Shown here piece by piece: positions 30,383 through 41,600 of a DNA stretch of 64,000 nucleotides (positions within the stretch are counted from its first letter, which is position 1; every line of letters begins with the position of its first letter). This DNA comes from Chrysogorgia sp. JL179-B06. Lineage: Eukaryota; Cnidaria; Anthozoa; Scleralcyonacea; Chrysogorgiidae. The notes under the pieces were generated by a model. The model worked only from the letters and a program-made list of their open reading frames with translations. It ran no database searches and was not told the DNA's origin. The position numbers and the translations under genes are program-made. The stretch covers positions 4,781,001 through 4,845,000 of the forward strand of contig JAYKKM010000439.1 of assembly GCA_035772405.1 (NCBI GenBank). The letters are read 5' to 3'.

Positions 30383-33183
30383 AGTGCCTATGCAGCCCTT
30401 TCGTTTTTTAGTTATGTGTATAGAGGATCAAAAAATAGCTGATAAATTATTTTACAGTTTTTTATTTGGAATTTTCGTTTAGAAGATATTTTGCATCCAA
30501 ATTAAGAAATGTAAGCAAATTCCGATTAAAAACCAAAAACGTATTTCTGCCAATTCTGGAGTCTGGAAACTAGGTTGTGACGTCATTTAAGAGATGAGTC
30601 CTGAGGATCTTCCCAGCGTCGTAATCAAACGAGCTCGATTCCCAGATTATACTATAAAATTTAACGATGCTTATAAAAGGTGTAGAAATGACCTTAACAA
30701 ACTAATTCACTCTACTAAAGAGCAATATTTTAAAACAAAATTAAGCAAAGCTAAAAATAGCAAAGAAAGCTGGCAAGCTATTAATGAATTGTTAAATAAG
30801 AAATCCAAGACCACGCAAGTCAAACAATTGAACGCTAATGATCAAATTTTAACTGGAGATAAAGATATTGCTAATGGATTTAATAAATATTTTTCAACAA
30901 TTGGCTCTAAATTAGCTGATAATATTAAAGACAGTGATATTGATCCATTGAGCTTTGTGACTCCTGTTGAAAACTCGTTCTATTTCAGAAATGTGACCAG
31001 TCTGGAATTAATGAACACTTTAAGCCAGTTAAAAACTAAAAAATCATCAGGTATTGATGGTATCAGTGTGAAGCTATTAAAAGACGCTGGTGAAACTATT
31101 ACTGAGTCGCTATTGCGCATTTATAATCTGTCACTTCAGACAGCAATCTTCCCTGAGGACTGGAAATTAGCTAAAGTTTCGCCAATCTTCAAGGAAGGAG
31201 ATAAAACTGATTGTGGTAACTATCGACCAATTTCGGTAATCTCTGTTGTCGCTAAACTTTTTGAGAAATTGGTATGCAAACAGCTAAGATTATTTATGAC
31301 TGAAAATAATATCCTCGTTGAACAGCAGTCTGGTTTCCGGTTACAACATTCTACCGAAACTACGTTGCTTAGTTCTACGAATGAATGGCTATACAACATG
31401 GATAAAGGTATGATTAGCGGTGTCCTGTTTTTAGATCTCAAAAAAGCATTCGATACTGTTAATCATGAGATCCTTATCTCAAAACTTGAATTTTATGGTA
31501 TAAGAGGGAACACTCTCGAATGGTTTAAGTCCTATATCGGGAACAGAAAACAAATTTGTGTAATAAACGGCAGATCATCCGATACAGGGGAAATTGGTTG
31601 TGGAGTACCACAAGGATCTAACCTTGGTCCCATCCTTTTTTCTCCTGTATATAAATGATTTACCGAATTGTTTGGAAAAAACTGAGGCGACTTTATTCGC
31701 AGATGATACGAATCTCACTTGTAAAGGTAATAATTCCTATGAGATACAAAATAAACTTAATAATGATCTCGATAATGTTCACCAGTGGCTTATGGCAAAT
31801 AAACTCACACTCAATAAAACTAAAACCGAATTTATGATTATTGGCTCCAAATATCATCTGGCCTCAATTAACGAAAGCCCTGAAATAAGCATAGGGGGTG
31901 ATAAAATCAAACAAGTCCCCCATAAGAAATCACTTGGTGTAACTCTTGATGAACAGCTGAAGTGGGGAAAACACAATGAAGTACAATGTAAGAAAATTTC
32001 GAAAAACATTGCTTTACTTCGAAGGGCAAAATCTTTTGTTCCCCAAAAAATTCTAATAAATATGTATAATGCTTTAGTGTTGCCTCACTTCACATATTGC
32101 TCAACTGTCTGGAACGATGGTTGTATTACTCATATTAATAAACTTTCAAAACTACAAAGGAGAGCGGCGCGTGTTATAACTGGTGATACTTACAATGTTC
32201 GTTCCACTGAAATTTTAGAAAAACTTGGTTGGATGTCAATTCACGAGATTCTAGGAAATCGTCAAACTTTGATGACATTTAGAGCATTGACATCGAAATT
32301 ACCAAATTATCTTGTTGACTTATTTAATACTTGTGATAATGAAAATTACAATTTACGAAGTAATGGCACTAAACTTACTTTGGCAAAACCAAATACTAAT
32401 TACCTTAAAAGAAGTTACTCATATAGGGCTGCAATTTCGTGGAACGAACTGTCCAATGAAGTAACTGACAATTATCAAAGTCTATCTATCTCGTCATTCA
32501 AACGACGACTTAAGAATCTTTCATAATTGAATAGCTGACGACTTGTAATATAATTGTGTATATTGACTTACATTTGTATTTTTATTTTAGTATTGTTTAT
32601 TGATATATTTGTATAGTTAGGTTTATGATGTATTTATTTTTAACTATAATAGCACGGCCCTTTGAAAAACAGTTTTACTGAATAGGCTACCGTGTATAAA
32701 GAAATTTAATTAAAGATTAAAGATTAATTAAAGATTAAAGTTTATATTGAACTATTCAATAATGTCAGACAGATACGCAGTGTATGGATGTTCTAATGAA
32801 GCGAATTTGAAAGAAAAATATCTGTCCATCGTATCCTTACTTAAACGATACCTTACTTGAACGATACCTTACTTGAACGATACCTTACTTAAACGATACG
32901 CGGACAGTAAAGATGATCGAATATCGCATAGAGAACTTGCAGTGTGTTTAATACAGTGTTTACAAGTTCCCCAAGGCAAAACACAACATTCGTCTCTTAA
33001 ATGACGTCACAATGTGGCTCGTTCCAGGCCTTTCTAATTTGCGGCTTTTGATATAAATAGCAATGTTTAAATAGTGATATCTTCTAAACGAAAAGTCCAA
33101 ATAAAAAACGATAAATTAACTTATCAGCTATTTTTTCATCCTCTATACAGATAACTAAAAAACGAAAGGGCTGCATAGGCACT
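30383..33183. mobile_element. TTAA-MITE variant split by a LINE
   Basis: AGTGCCTATGCAGCCCTTTC at the left and GAAAGGGCTGCATAGGCACT at the right, both next to TTAA (30379-30382, 33184-33187). The arms continue with TCGTTTAGAAGATAT and complement, and GTGACGTCATTTAAGAGA and complement, before the LINE. The right interior contains a 16-bp tandem repeat (CCTTACTTGAACGATA, about four copies, 32835-32900). Confidence 0.85.
30594..32745 (+). pseudogene. CR1/Jockey-type LINE, 5'-truncated, one frameshift in RT
   Basis: A long frame (30594-31658) covers the pre-RT region and RT fingers/palm: KKSSGIDGISVKLLKD, DWKLAKVSPIFKEGDK, NYRPISVIS, FLDLKKAFDTVNH and GVPQGSNLGPILF. A single indel in a T-rich tract near 31640 shifts the frame. 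RT continues to 32526 with YINDLP, the catalytic LFADDTNL, the C-terminal LPHFTYCSTVWND and WNELSNEV, then stop. The endonuclease domain is absent. The 3' end carries ATTAAAG repeats (32700-32745). It is the best preserved LINE in the window, but this copy is dead. Confidence 0.9.
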
Positions 33184-33567
33184 TTAAATATTAAAGAAAA
33201 ATTTATCACTGCACAAAATTGCGTTTATCACTGCACAAATCTCATTTATCAATGCACAAATTGGTTATCACTGCACGTTAAAATAATCCCTGATCAAAGG
33301 AACATCTGAAACACTTGCGAACCAATGCCATACAACATCCACGTTGCACACAAACCAACCACTACACCTTACGAACTATGTTAAACGGGAACTATAGTCA
33401 AAAAACAAATTACTAGTCTTAAATAAAAGGCCTTTTAGTATTATGTTTAGAAATGTTAATAGTTTTACAGTATCTGCTCTTGTACTCAAGAAATAACGTT
33501 TTCATTCTCGTATTTTATGCGTTTGCTCGACGGCTCAAGCTCGATGTACAGCGGTGGTTTTCTTTTT

Positions 33568-33625
33568 AATTGACGTCATTGAGTGCTTGTCTTTTGTTCC
33601 TTGCACTCAATGACGTCAACATTGA
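33568..33625. repeat. Hairpin GACGTCATTGAGTGC
   Basis: TTGACGTCATTGAGTGC and GCACTCAATGACGTCAA face each other across a short loop. Confidence 0.7.
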
Positions 33626-33689
33626 AAATAACTTACCGAAAAACAAACAAACAAACATACTGACATAGACATTACCGCTTCGCTATTCC

Positions 33690-33890
33690 AACCGAAAGGG
33701 CTCGATGTTGCATTCAGTTTCACAACTGGTCCCGGTTTGGTCTTAAAAATGTATACATTTCAATACTCGAAATTTTACTTCACCATAAATCCTTAGAACA
33801 TGTATATAGGTAGTTTAATCGAATGAAATACCAAATATTACTTGTAATATACGCAAGATATAGAACTCGTGACTAGACTCTCGGCAATGG
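33690..33890 (+). mobile_element. SINE body fragment
   Basis: CACAACTGGTCCCGGTTTGG, then TTCACCATAAATCCTTAGAA, then AATCGAATGAAATACCAAAT and CTCGTGACTAGACTCTCGG match the SINE at 19.1-19.4 and 49.06-49.33 kb. The tRNA-like box region is missing. Confidence 0.65.
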
Positions 33891-34026
33891 CACTCTCCTC
33901 CGCATTGGCTTCTTGCGCTTTTAAGGTGGGCTATTCGCTTGTATTAGGCTCACAGGGTGTTTTGGGGACGCGTGGAGAGAATGGAGAACTCTAAAAAAAG
34001 CGCAAGAAGCCTCTGCGGAGGAGAGT
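33890..34026. repeat. Foldback CTCCTCCGC / GCGGAGGAG
   Basis: ACTCTCCTCCGCATTGGCTT and AAGCCTCTGCGGAGGAGAGT pair over about 30 bp with few mismatches. Confidence 0.7.
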
Positions 34027-34619
34027 GCGCGTGGCAACGGGGTCGCCCGTCGGCCGTCAGAGATATCGCTTGTTGCTCACGTGTGGCAAGGCAACATTTT
34101 TCTGCCGAGTGGGTCGGAAAAGCCGAAACATTAGGCTTGGTATCCTTGGGGCTAGGGTTACGTGCGCCAAAAGGGGCTGAAACTGCTCTCTATTGTTGGA
34201 GCCAAAATAGCTCCGCTCTGCAAGCTGAATCGACACTTTTTTGGAGCCATAATGCCTCCGAATAGGAGCCAAATGGACCCGTTGATTTTCCAAAATGGCC
34301 CCACGATTTTCTGAAATGGTTGGTCAAAAGTTGAAACAGCCCCTGCTTCTTCCAGAACGGCCCTTCATTGGGGAAAATTTTGAAAAGTACTTCAAAAGTG
34401 GTTCGGTGTTTGCGCCATTTATCACACAAACTGCGGAAATTATGGAAATAGAAGCATTGTGTAATGCGGTCGTGGGTTACTGCTGTGTTTGTAACCAAAT
34501 TCTTCATCTAATTATACCAAATGATTTCGACTTTCGAAGTTAAATGGAAAATCTGACTGTTTCTGAAAATCTACCGACTGTGACTGAAAATCTGCCGACT
34601 GGTTTCGATATTCTCTAGA

Positions 34620-35200
34620 GAAATATACCCTCCCCCCAACCTCGGCGAAAATGGCCCTGGGATCGGCTGGTCCATTCTATAATGCGATTGGCTTGAAATG
34701 AACAACTCTGAAGAGCATTGAATATTTATCAACAATTATTCAGGTCAACAAAGTAGACAAAGGCAATGGAACAATGACCACAAAAATTATCATATCCAAA
34801 CACCAAGAAATTCTGGGTCCCAGGGCATATGTGGCGGCACAGGTAACGAAAATTTTACTCGAAAAAAATACACGAATTTTAAAATTGCCTAAAGTTTTTA
34901 AAAATGCCATAAAATTGTTGGGGCAGGGCAACCTCGTTCCCAGGGCATTTTTCCTCCACGGTGGAAGGTCGGCGAAAATGGCCCTGGGATCGGCTGGTCA
35001 TATGACAACGAGGTTTAATGGGGTAAAACCGCTGCTTGATTGCGGTTTCGATATGGGACTGGATTGCTGGGGGTCCTGGGGCATGCCCCCACGGAAACGT
35101 TTTGAAATTAGGATCTCTGAAATAGGATTTCCTGACTTCTGAGAGTAATTTCCAGAAAGTTTTAACGGATCTAAACTGGCAAGAAATCGCCAGAGCAAAT
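34620..35200. repeat. Degenerate foldback and dispersed-repeat fragments
   Basis: CCTCGTTCCCAGGGCATTT with GGCCCTGGGATCGGCTGG (34931-35000), repeated in part at 34645-34675, and a GGCATGCCCCCACGG / TTTTGAAATT fragment at 35083-35110. No coding frame. Confidence 0.55.
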
Positions 35201-35217
35201 TATTGGCCTCACCCCCT

Positions 35218-35400
35218 AATTCCAGCCGGAAGGCCTTGGAAAATCCACGTGACTAGAACAAGCTTTTGTCCTCCGATGCGCATACGTTTATACAGAATGG
35301 GAAGTGCACAGGAAACTGGAAACATCTACACGCAGGCTAGCCTTGATGTTGCATTTTTTCAAATTGCAACTGCTCCCGGTTTGGTGAGCAGTCATATTTA
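35218..35400 (+). mobile_element. SINE fragment interrupted by about 90 bp
   Basis: ATTCCAGCCGGAAGGCCTTG, a break, then CTTGATGTTGCATTTTTTC and CAACTGCTCCCGGTTTGG. The same order occurs in the SINE body at 19.27 kb. Confidence 0.5.
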
Positions 35401-35663
35401 CATGGATAACATCAAGGGAATCGAGGTATATAATTCTCAAAATGTCCGCTAACCCCAAAACAACTTAGTTCCTAACCCTAACCCCCCGCCTTAAGTGTTT
35501 TCGAACGATTATATTTATATACCTCGATTCACCTCGCGATTCGATCACCCAGTCCTTAATGTTGACTGCTGACCAACAAGATTTCATGCTCATCGCCAAA
35601 CGTATGGCATAAATATTTTGAATCTGTCTATTAAATAATAATTCAGCAGTTGGGAGTAAAAGC

Positions 35664-35693
35664 ATGGCTGAGGGTCCTAATAAAATATTAAAG
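35664..35693 (+). CDS. OVCA2: OVCA2 exon 1 (coding part)
   Basis: Encodes MAEGPNKILK; donor GTACAT. ATG in AGCATGGC context. Any 5' UTR exon boundary is unknown. Confidence 0.8.
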
Positions 35694-38600
35694 GTACATA
35701 TTATACAAGTTTCTTTATTCCCAGAAGAGCATAAAAGGTATTCTGGAATTTTATATTTTAATTTTACTCAAAAAATTGTATTCATAGAACTAGTGAACTA
35801 CTAACAAATACATATATAATTATTTATTATAGATCCTTTGTATACATGGATACAGGTACTTTAATAGTGATGAAACACACAAATAGTGTTTACATAGCCG
35901 CAAACGTGAGATGTCGAGAGAGTACTTTCAAATTCTCCCATTTAATAAGTGTTTGCATCAGGTTATTATAGTAAGGACAAAATGTCCATTTGCTATATTT
36001 TTTTATAAGATAAGACTAAGAAATGCCCTGTAACATATTAACTGTGTTTGCATAATAATATATACATAAACATGTTATCTGACCAATTGATCACAGCTGT
36101 GTGTGTAAGATTATCAATAGTATGCTGTGAAAAACATTGAAATGGTATATTGTGTTGGTCAGCAGTCACATTGATCAACTGGATAACAAACATCAAGGGA
36201 ATTGACATATACAGTATAATCATCTTAAGACAGGGGTTAGGGTTAGAAAACTCATTAGGGTGGGGGGTTAGGATCTAAGTTGTTTTGGTGTTAGCAGTTA
36301 TTTGCATGAATAAGTGAGAAAATTCTGACGATTATATACATCGATTCCCTTGATGTTATAGCAAACCCCAAACAAATATTGTCTGTTTATCTTAGCAGGA
36401 AGCAGTTTGTTTGTTGCGTGTCATGTGACCATATATCAATTATCAATCAAAATATGCTAAACGTATGTGAAAAATAGAACTACCTGTATATACAGGTTTT
36501 GTCTATCTAACAATATCTTTCATTTCCAGACAGAGTGGTAAAATTTTTAGAGAAAAAACTGGATCATTTAGGAAAGCTTTGAAAAAGCTAACACTTGAAT
36601 TTGGTAAGCTTTGTCTTGACTTGGGGAGGCCAATGTTGATAGTAGAAATATTGTAAGGGTTCTTAACCTGTAACAAACCAACTTTTTATGCAGCTCCTTC
36701 AAGTGGAACCCTTACGAAAAAATAGGAATTCCTATAGGAAAATTACATTTCCTATAGGAATTGGGCCATAATCTATACAAATTCCTATAGGATTTGGGCC
36801 AAAATCTAGGCCGCGGAACCGGGGGGGCACTGGGGGCAGATGCCCCCCACTTTTTAAAAAATTGATGAATGTGCCCTTTTTCTGAAAGAAATTTTTTTGT
36901 AAAGGAAAATAATACCTCCAGCTGTTATTTCATAATCAGATTTCAACATTCAATTGTATGCAGGTGACAAAATAAATTTTTAAACAACTATCACTTTTGA
37001 CTTTATATTGTACAAGTAATATGGATATAAGTGTAAGGATAAGTATATCAGAACACTAAAAAATGGTAGAAAGGTTTGCTCATGGTAACCATGCAAAGCA
37101 ACCTTGTACCTACAGCTTATTAATTACCCATCAATTGCCAGACATTGGGTAATGATGATGTAAGATGTGACATAGCTAACTTACACTATATATGTTAGTA
37201 AGACGTTAACTTATAAATGTTATATATAAGACGTTACACTGTGTATTATGTTGTAAGACGTTACACTATATATGTTGTAAGACGACACTATACTGCAAGG
37301 GCCGCGGAACCGGGGGGGCACTGGGGGCAGATGCCCCCCCACTTTTTAAAAAATTGATGAATGTGCCCTTTTTCTGAAAGAAAAATGCCCTTCCGGATGT
37401 AATTTTATAAATGTGCCGGTTAAAGTTTACATACTGGGAAGAATTAATGTGCCCTTTTCGCAGAAGCATGAGTATGACATTGCTATTTGCTGCCTTGGGC
37501 AACGGCAGTCACTCTTTTCTACCCAAGGGGTGACGTAAAAGAATTATTAATGAAATATATATGATATAATGTAATTTTCCAGAACATTTGCGCTACTGTA
37601 TACTGTTTTAAAGTTCAACTGTTTCTAATTTATAAACAAAATAAAGCAAATGGAAGGTACATTTTAAATTATACAAATATTTTTAAAATAACCAAGGTGC
37701 CCCCTGCTGGTCCGAGTATGCTCTTGTTTAGTAAAATAACCTGGCACAAGCCAGCTAAAAGGTACACGGCTGTCTAACAGGAATGGGTAACTTTGGTCAG
37801 TCTGGAGAAAACTGATATTTGAGATTTTATTTTGATAATATTTCGAGATTGTACAAACCTGCTGTCAGAACAATAATTACAAGAAGAAATTGTCTTTTTT
37901 AAAATATTCAAGTCAATAATTTGACAGCCAACTGTCTTTTTCTTGTTTCTGTAAAAATAAACAAAATTATATGTATTATTAATACTAGTATTGCAATTAT
38001 ACCAATTTGTAGATTTACATAAGCTAGCAAGATGAATTAAATCGTTATTTTAATTATAACTCACCTCCATATTCTGTCATAATCTTTTTTGTAGCTGGTG
38101 CTGAGTTGCTCTCGTCAAATTCTAGCTTTCGTTTAAAGTGCCCCTAACCTCAAATTTTTGTATTGTCTTATTTGGAATAACTTTTAAAATGATAAAGTAA
38201 CTTCTTTTGAAGATTTTCGTTTCTTCGCTTTCTTTTTATTTGGAGATATATCAGTTTGTTTGATATGCAAATGTCCGGAATTTACGTCACACATGCATAA
38301 TGACTTATTGGAGAAATGTGTATATCTCTTCATTCTCGAACGAAATCCTTTAAAATCGAGAGGTTTGGTATTGTGGGAGAAACGTACACACGTGTTATTC
38401 ACACTTTAGTGTTTTTATTTGATGAACGCAAATATATATAACATTCTCTGATAACTCATTATGCATGCATGTGACGTAAATTCCGGACATTTGCATATCA
38501 AACAAACTGATATATCTCAAAAAGAAAGCGAAGAAACGAGAATCTTCAAAAGAAGTTACTTTATCATCTTAAAAGTTCTTCCAAATAAGACAATAAAAAA

Positions 38601-41600
38601 AGTTGAGGTTAGGGGCACTTTAACTTTTCGTGCCAGACCAATGTTCATTTGTCTAAATTTCTCGGTTTGTTTTCTTATATTTAACAAATAATTTCTTTCT
38701 TATATTTGTTTTATTTGCAAATTTTCCGTTGCTCCTGACTTCTTTCCTTATGTGTTCACTTTCTTCATTGTTCTTAACTGCTTTAAGAGTTTCTATTGGC
38801 AGGAGTGTTGCTCCACCAGCCAAAAATCCGAGTAGCACAAAGAGCAACGGCGTTTTTTATAGCGATCTTTTTCGTCACTAACGAACGTTATGCACGGAAT
38901 ATACCACTCCGCGTTTTTCGAATGCCTGTTAGTCATGAATGCATTATTTGGAAAACCAAAATTCCTTTTTGAATAAGTTTTATAATTGAAAATAGTGTGA
39001 AGACTCGGGAAAAAACATCGAAAAAACCACAGCCATTAATCAGTGTTCACAGTAACACACTCACAAGAAGTTTAAACTGCGTAGAATTACGCTTCCGAAA
39101 GTCTTCGGTCCTTATGCCTGTCAAAACTACCAAAGGCTCTGCTGCATTGAATGCAAATATTGTGATCCATGGTTATTTATCTTGTTGTCAGACTTTAACA
39201 GGTTGGTCCAGGACTCCAGGTGTATACAAATTAGTCTTGTTATCAATTTTATTTAAAAAAAATTTCAACCGACAGTGCAGGTAAATTTTTTCGGGAAAAT
39301 TTGTCTCGGAAATCACGGGAAATGCCCTCATAGGGCTTTGAAAATTCAAAATTGTAGAGTCCTGAGTACGAGTCGTGACGTCAGATCACGCGAGTTCGCT
39401 GATCTTTGTTTTTGTCGATATCTTTGTGTTGTGAACCGTTCACTGTGATAAATAAAACGTTTAAAACACTACATTGGCGACGAGGTAAACTGATCAACGT
39501 TGGCAAAGGGATAGCGACATCTCGTGCGACTACGAAGCGAGCTGATTTAAACCGAAAACAGTTATGCCGACGTTTGGAAAAGTCGACGAATATAATGAAA
39601 CCGAGGAATGGCGTCATTACGTAGAACGTGTAAACCACTTATTCGAAGCCAACGAAATCACGGATGGAGACAAAAAGCGATCTATTTTCTTGGTTAGCGT
39701 TGGAGCAAAAACATACAAGCTCATCAGAAGCCTAGTTTCGCCTGCAGATCCGAAGGAAAAGAGCTATGAAGACCTGGCAAAGCTAGTACAAGAACACTAC
39801 AAGCCGAAGCCTTCCGTGATAGTTGAACGTTTTCGCTTCAATACCCGCAGCCAGCAACAAGATGAGACCATTCCAGTGTTTTTAGCTGAGTTACGACACC
39901 TCTCTGAAAATTGTGAATTCGGAGCATCTTTAGAAGAAATGTTGCGCGACCGTTTAGTTTGTGGGTCGAGTAACGACAAGATTCAACGTCGCCTGTTGGC
40001 TGAGCCAAAATTGACTTTAAAGAGAGCAATTGACTTGGCAACAGCCTTCGAAACATCCGAGAAAGATGCTATGGATTTGCATAAAAATAATTCCTAAGGA
40101 AATTCGGTGAACCAGTTAGGAGGTTCAAGGGACCTTCCCAAGGAGCACGAAAAAGACAACCCAGTCAAGTGTAGTCGATGTGATGGGAACCACAACCCCA
40201 GAGAATGCCGCTTTAAAGAAGCTAAGTGCCATGCATGTGGGAAAATTGGTCATATCTCCAGGGCCTGTCGCAGTAAAGAACAGGGGAAGAAAACACCGGG
40301 TGAACAACAGTGGAGACGTAGGCCATACAAGCCTCAAGCAAACCACCATCTCGAAGGTGAAGAAAAGGAAATGGGAGGAAGGGAAAGCGAAGATTTATAT
40401 GAACTGTTTACATTTGATAACAGACACCCATCACCATACAAAGTGAACATGGACATCAATGGGACACCCCTAGATATGGAAGTCGACACAGGAGCATCCC
40501 TGTCAGTGATGAGTGAGGAAGCATACAGGAATTACCTATGCATGGCTCAGGTCTAATTCTGTGAAGGTTTGACCACCAGCAAGCTTTGTGTAGAGATCAT
40601 CCAACTTGGGAATGGGGTATGCATCAAGCTTGGACACTTTGTTGACTGTGAGTTTATAATCACCACATACTCTCACAGTTCCATCTGATTTGACTACTGG
40701 CACGATGGGAGTGGCCCACTCCGAATATTGGACCGGTTGGATTGTCCCAGCTTTCTCTAGCCTGTCTAGATCCTGTTCGATCTTCTCTCTGAGGGCATAT
40801 GGCACTGGTCTAGCTTTGTGGAATATCGGCGTGGCAGTCTGGTCAACATGGATCTTTGCTGTAGTCCCTTTCAGAGTGCCAAGGCTTTCTTCAAATAGCT
40901 GGGGATATTTTCTTATCACCCCATCCAGCTGCTGACTCCTGGGGTTAGTTGTTTGATCATATGCCACTTCAATTTAATCTTCTCCAACCAATTTCTTCCA
41001 AGGAGAGCTGGGCCTTTCCCTTCCACCACCAGCATGGGCAATTTGTATTCCCTGCCGTCATAGGATACCATGACATCTACAGACCCTTTGGGTTTCACCT
41101 TTTCCCCAGTATATGTGTGTAGCACCACCTCGGTTTTTGCTAGTGGGGGTTGTCCCCTCTTGTTGCCCAGAGCTCAAGGAAATTCTTAACGATTAACACA
41201 CACAAGGGCCTTTACAGTTACCATCGTCTCCCATACGGCGTTGCATCAGCACCAGGGATTTTCCAGAGGACGATGGAGGGTTTGTTGCAAGGAGTTCCTT
41301 GTGTTGGAGTCCTACTAGACAATATTCTCATCACTGGAGCAACAGACGAAGAGCATCTACGTAACCTCGAGAAAGTCTTGAAATGCCTGTCTGATGCGGG
41401 TTTGCGACTTAAAGTCGGGAAGTGCCAATTTATGAAGTCGTCACTTGAATGTCTGGAACACCGAGTGGATAAAGAAGGTTTCCACCCAGTTGAAGCCAAG
41501 GTCAGAGCCATCAAATAAGCTCCAGCTCCAACAAACACAACCGAGTTGAAATCCTTTCTAGGAATTATTAACTTTTATGGAAAGTTTCTCCCAAACCTAT

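Larger units (their letters stand above)
29753..33292. mobile_element. hAT-type element, non-autonomous, 3540 bp, exact 8-bp duplication
   Basis: 15-bp terminal inverted repeats CAGGGATTATTTTAA / TTAAAATAATCCCTG, flanked by identical ATCAAAGG at 29745-29752 and 33293-33300. Subterminal TTATCACTGCACAA words are repeated four or five times near the right end and once at the left, as expected for transposase binding sites. No transposase frame is present. Most of the length is a nested TTAA-MITE and LINE. Confidence 0.92.
28975..33390 (+). pseudogene. Penelope-like element interrupted by a 3.5-kb hAT-type insertion
   Basis: Left part: LVSFDVKSFFTSIPL (RT motif, about 29010-29055), FLDCVVVRNG, TDVYRKPTNTDRLLDD (about 29465-29515), then VKVATPPGAEEDNQ at about 29690. 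The frame breaks at 29752 and resumes at 33301 with GTSETL and a degraded HTTSTLHTNQPLHL, the next stretch of Penelope sequence. Frameshifts and stops occur throughout. The GIY-YIG part is not seen here. Confidence 0.8.
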
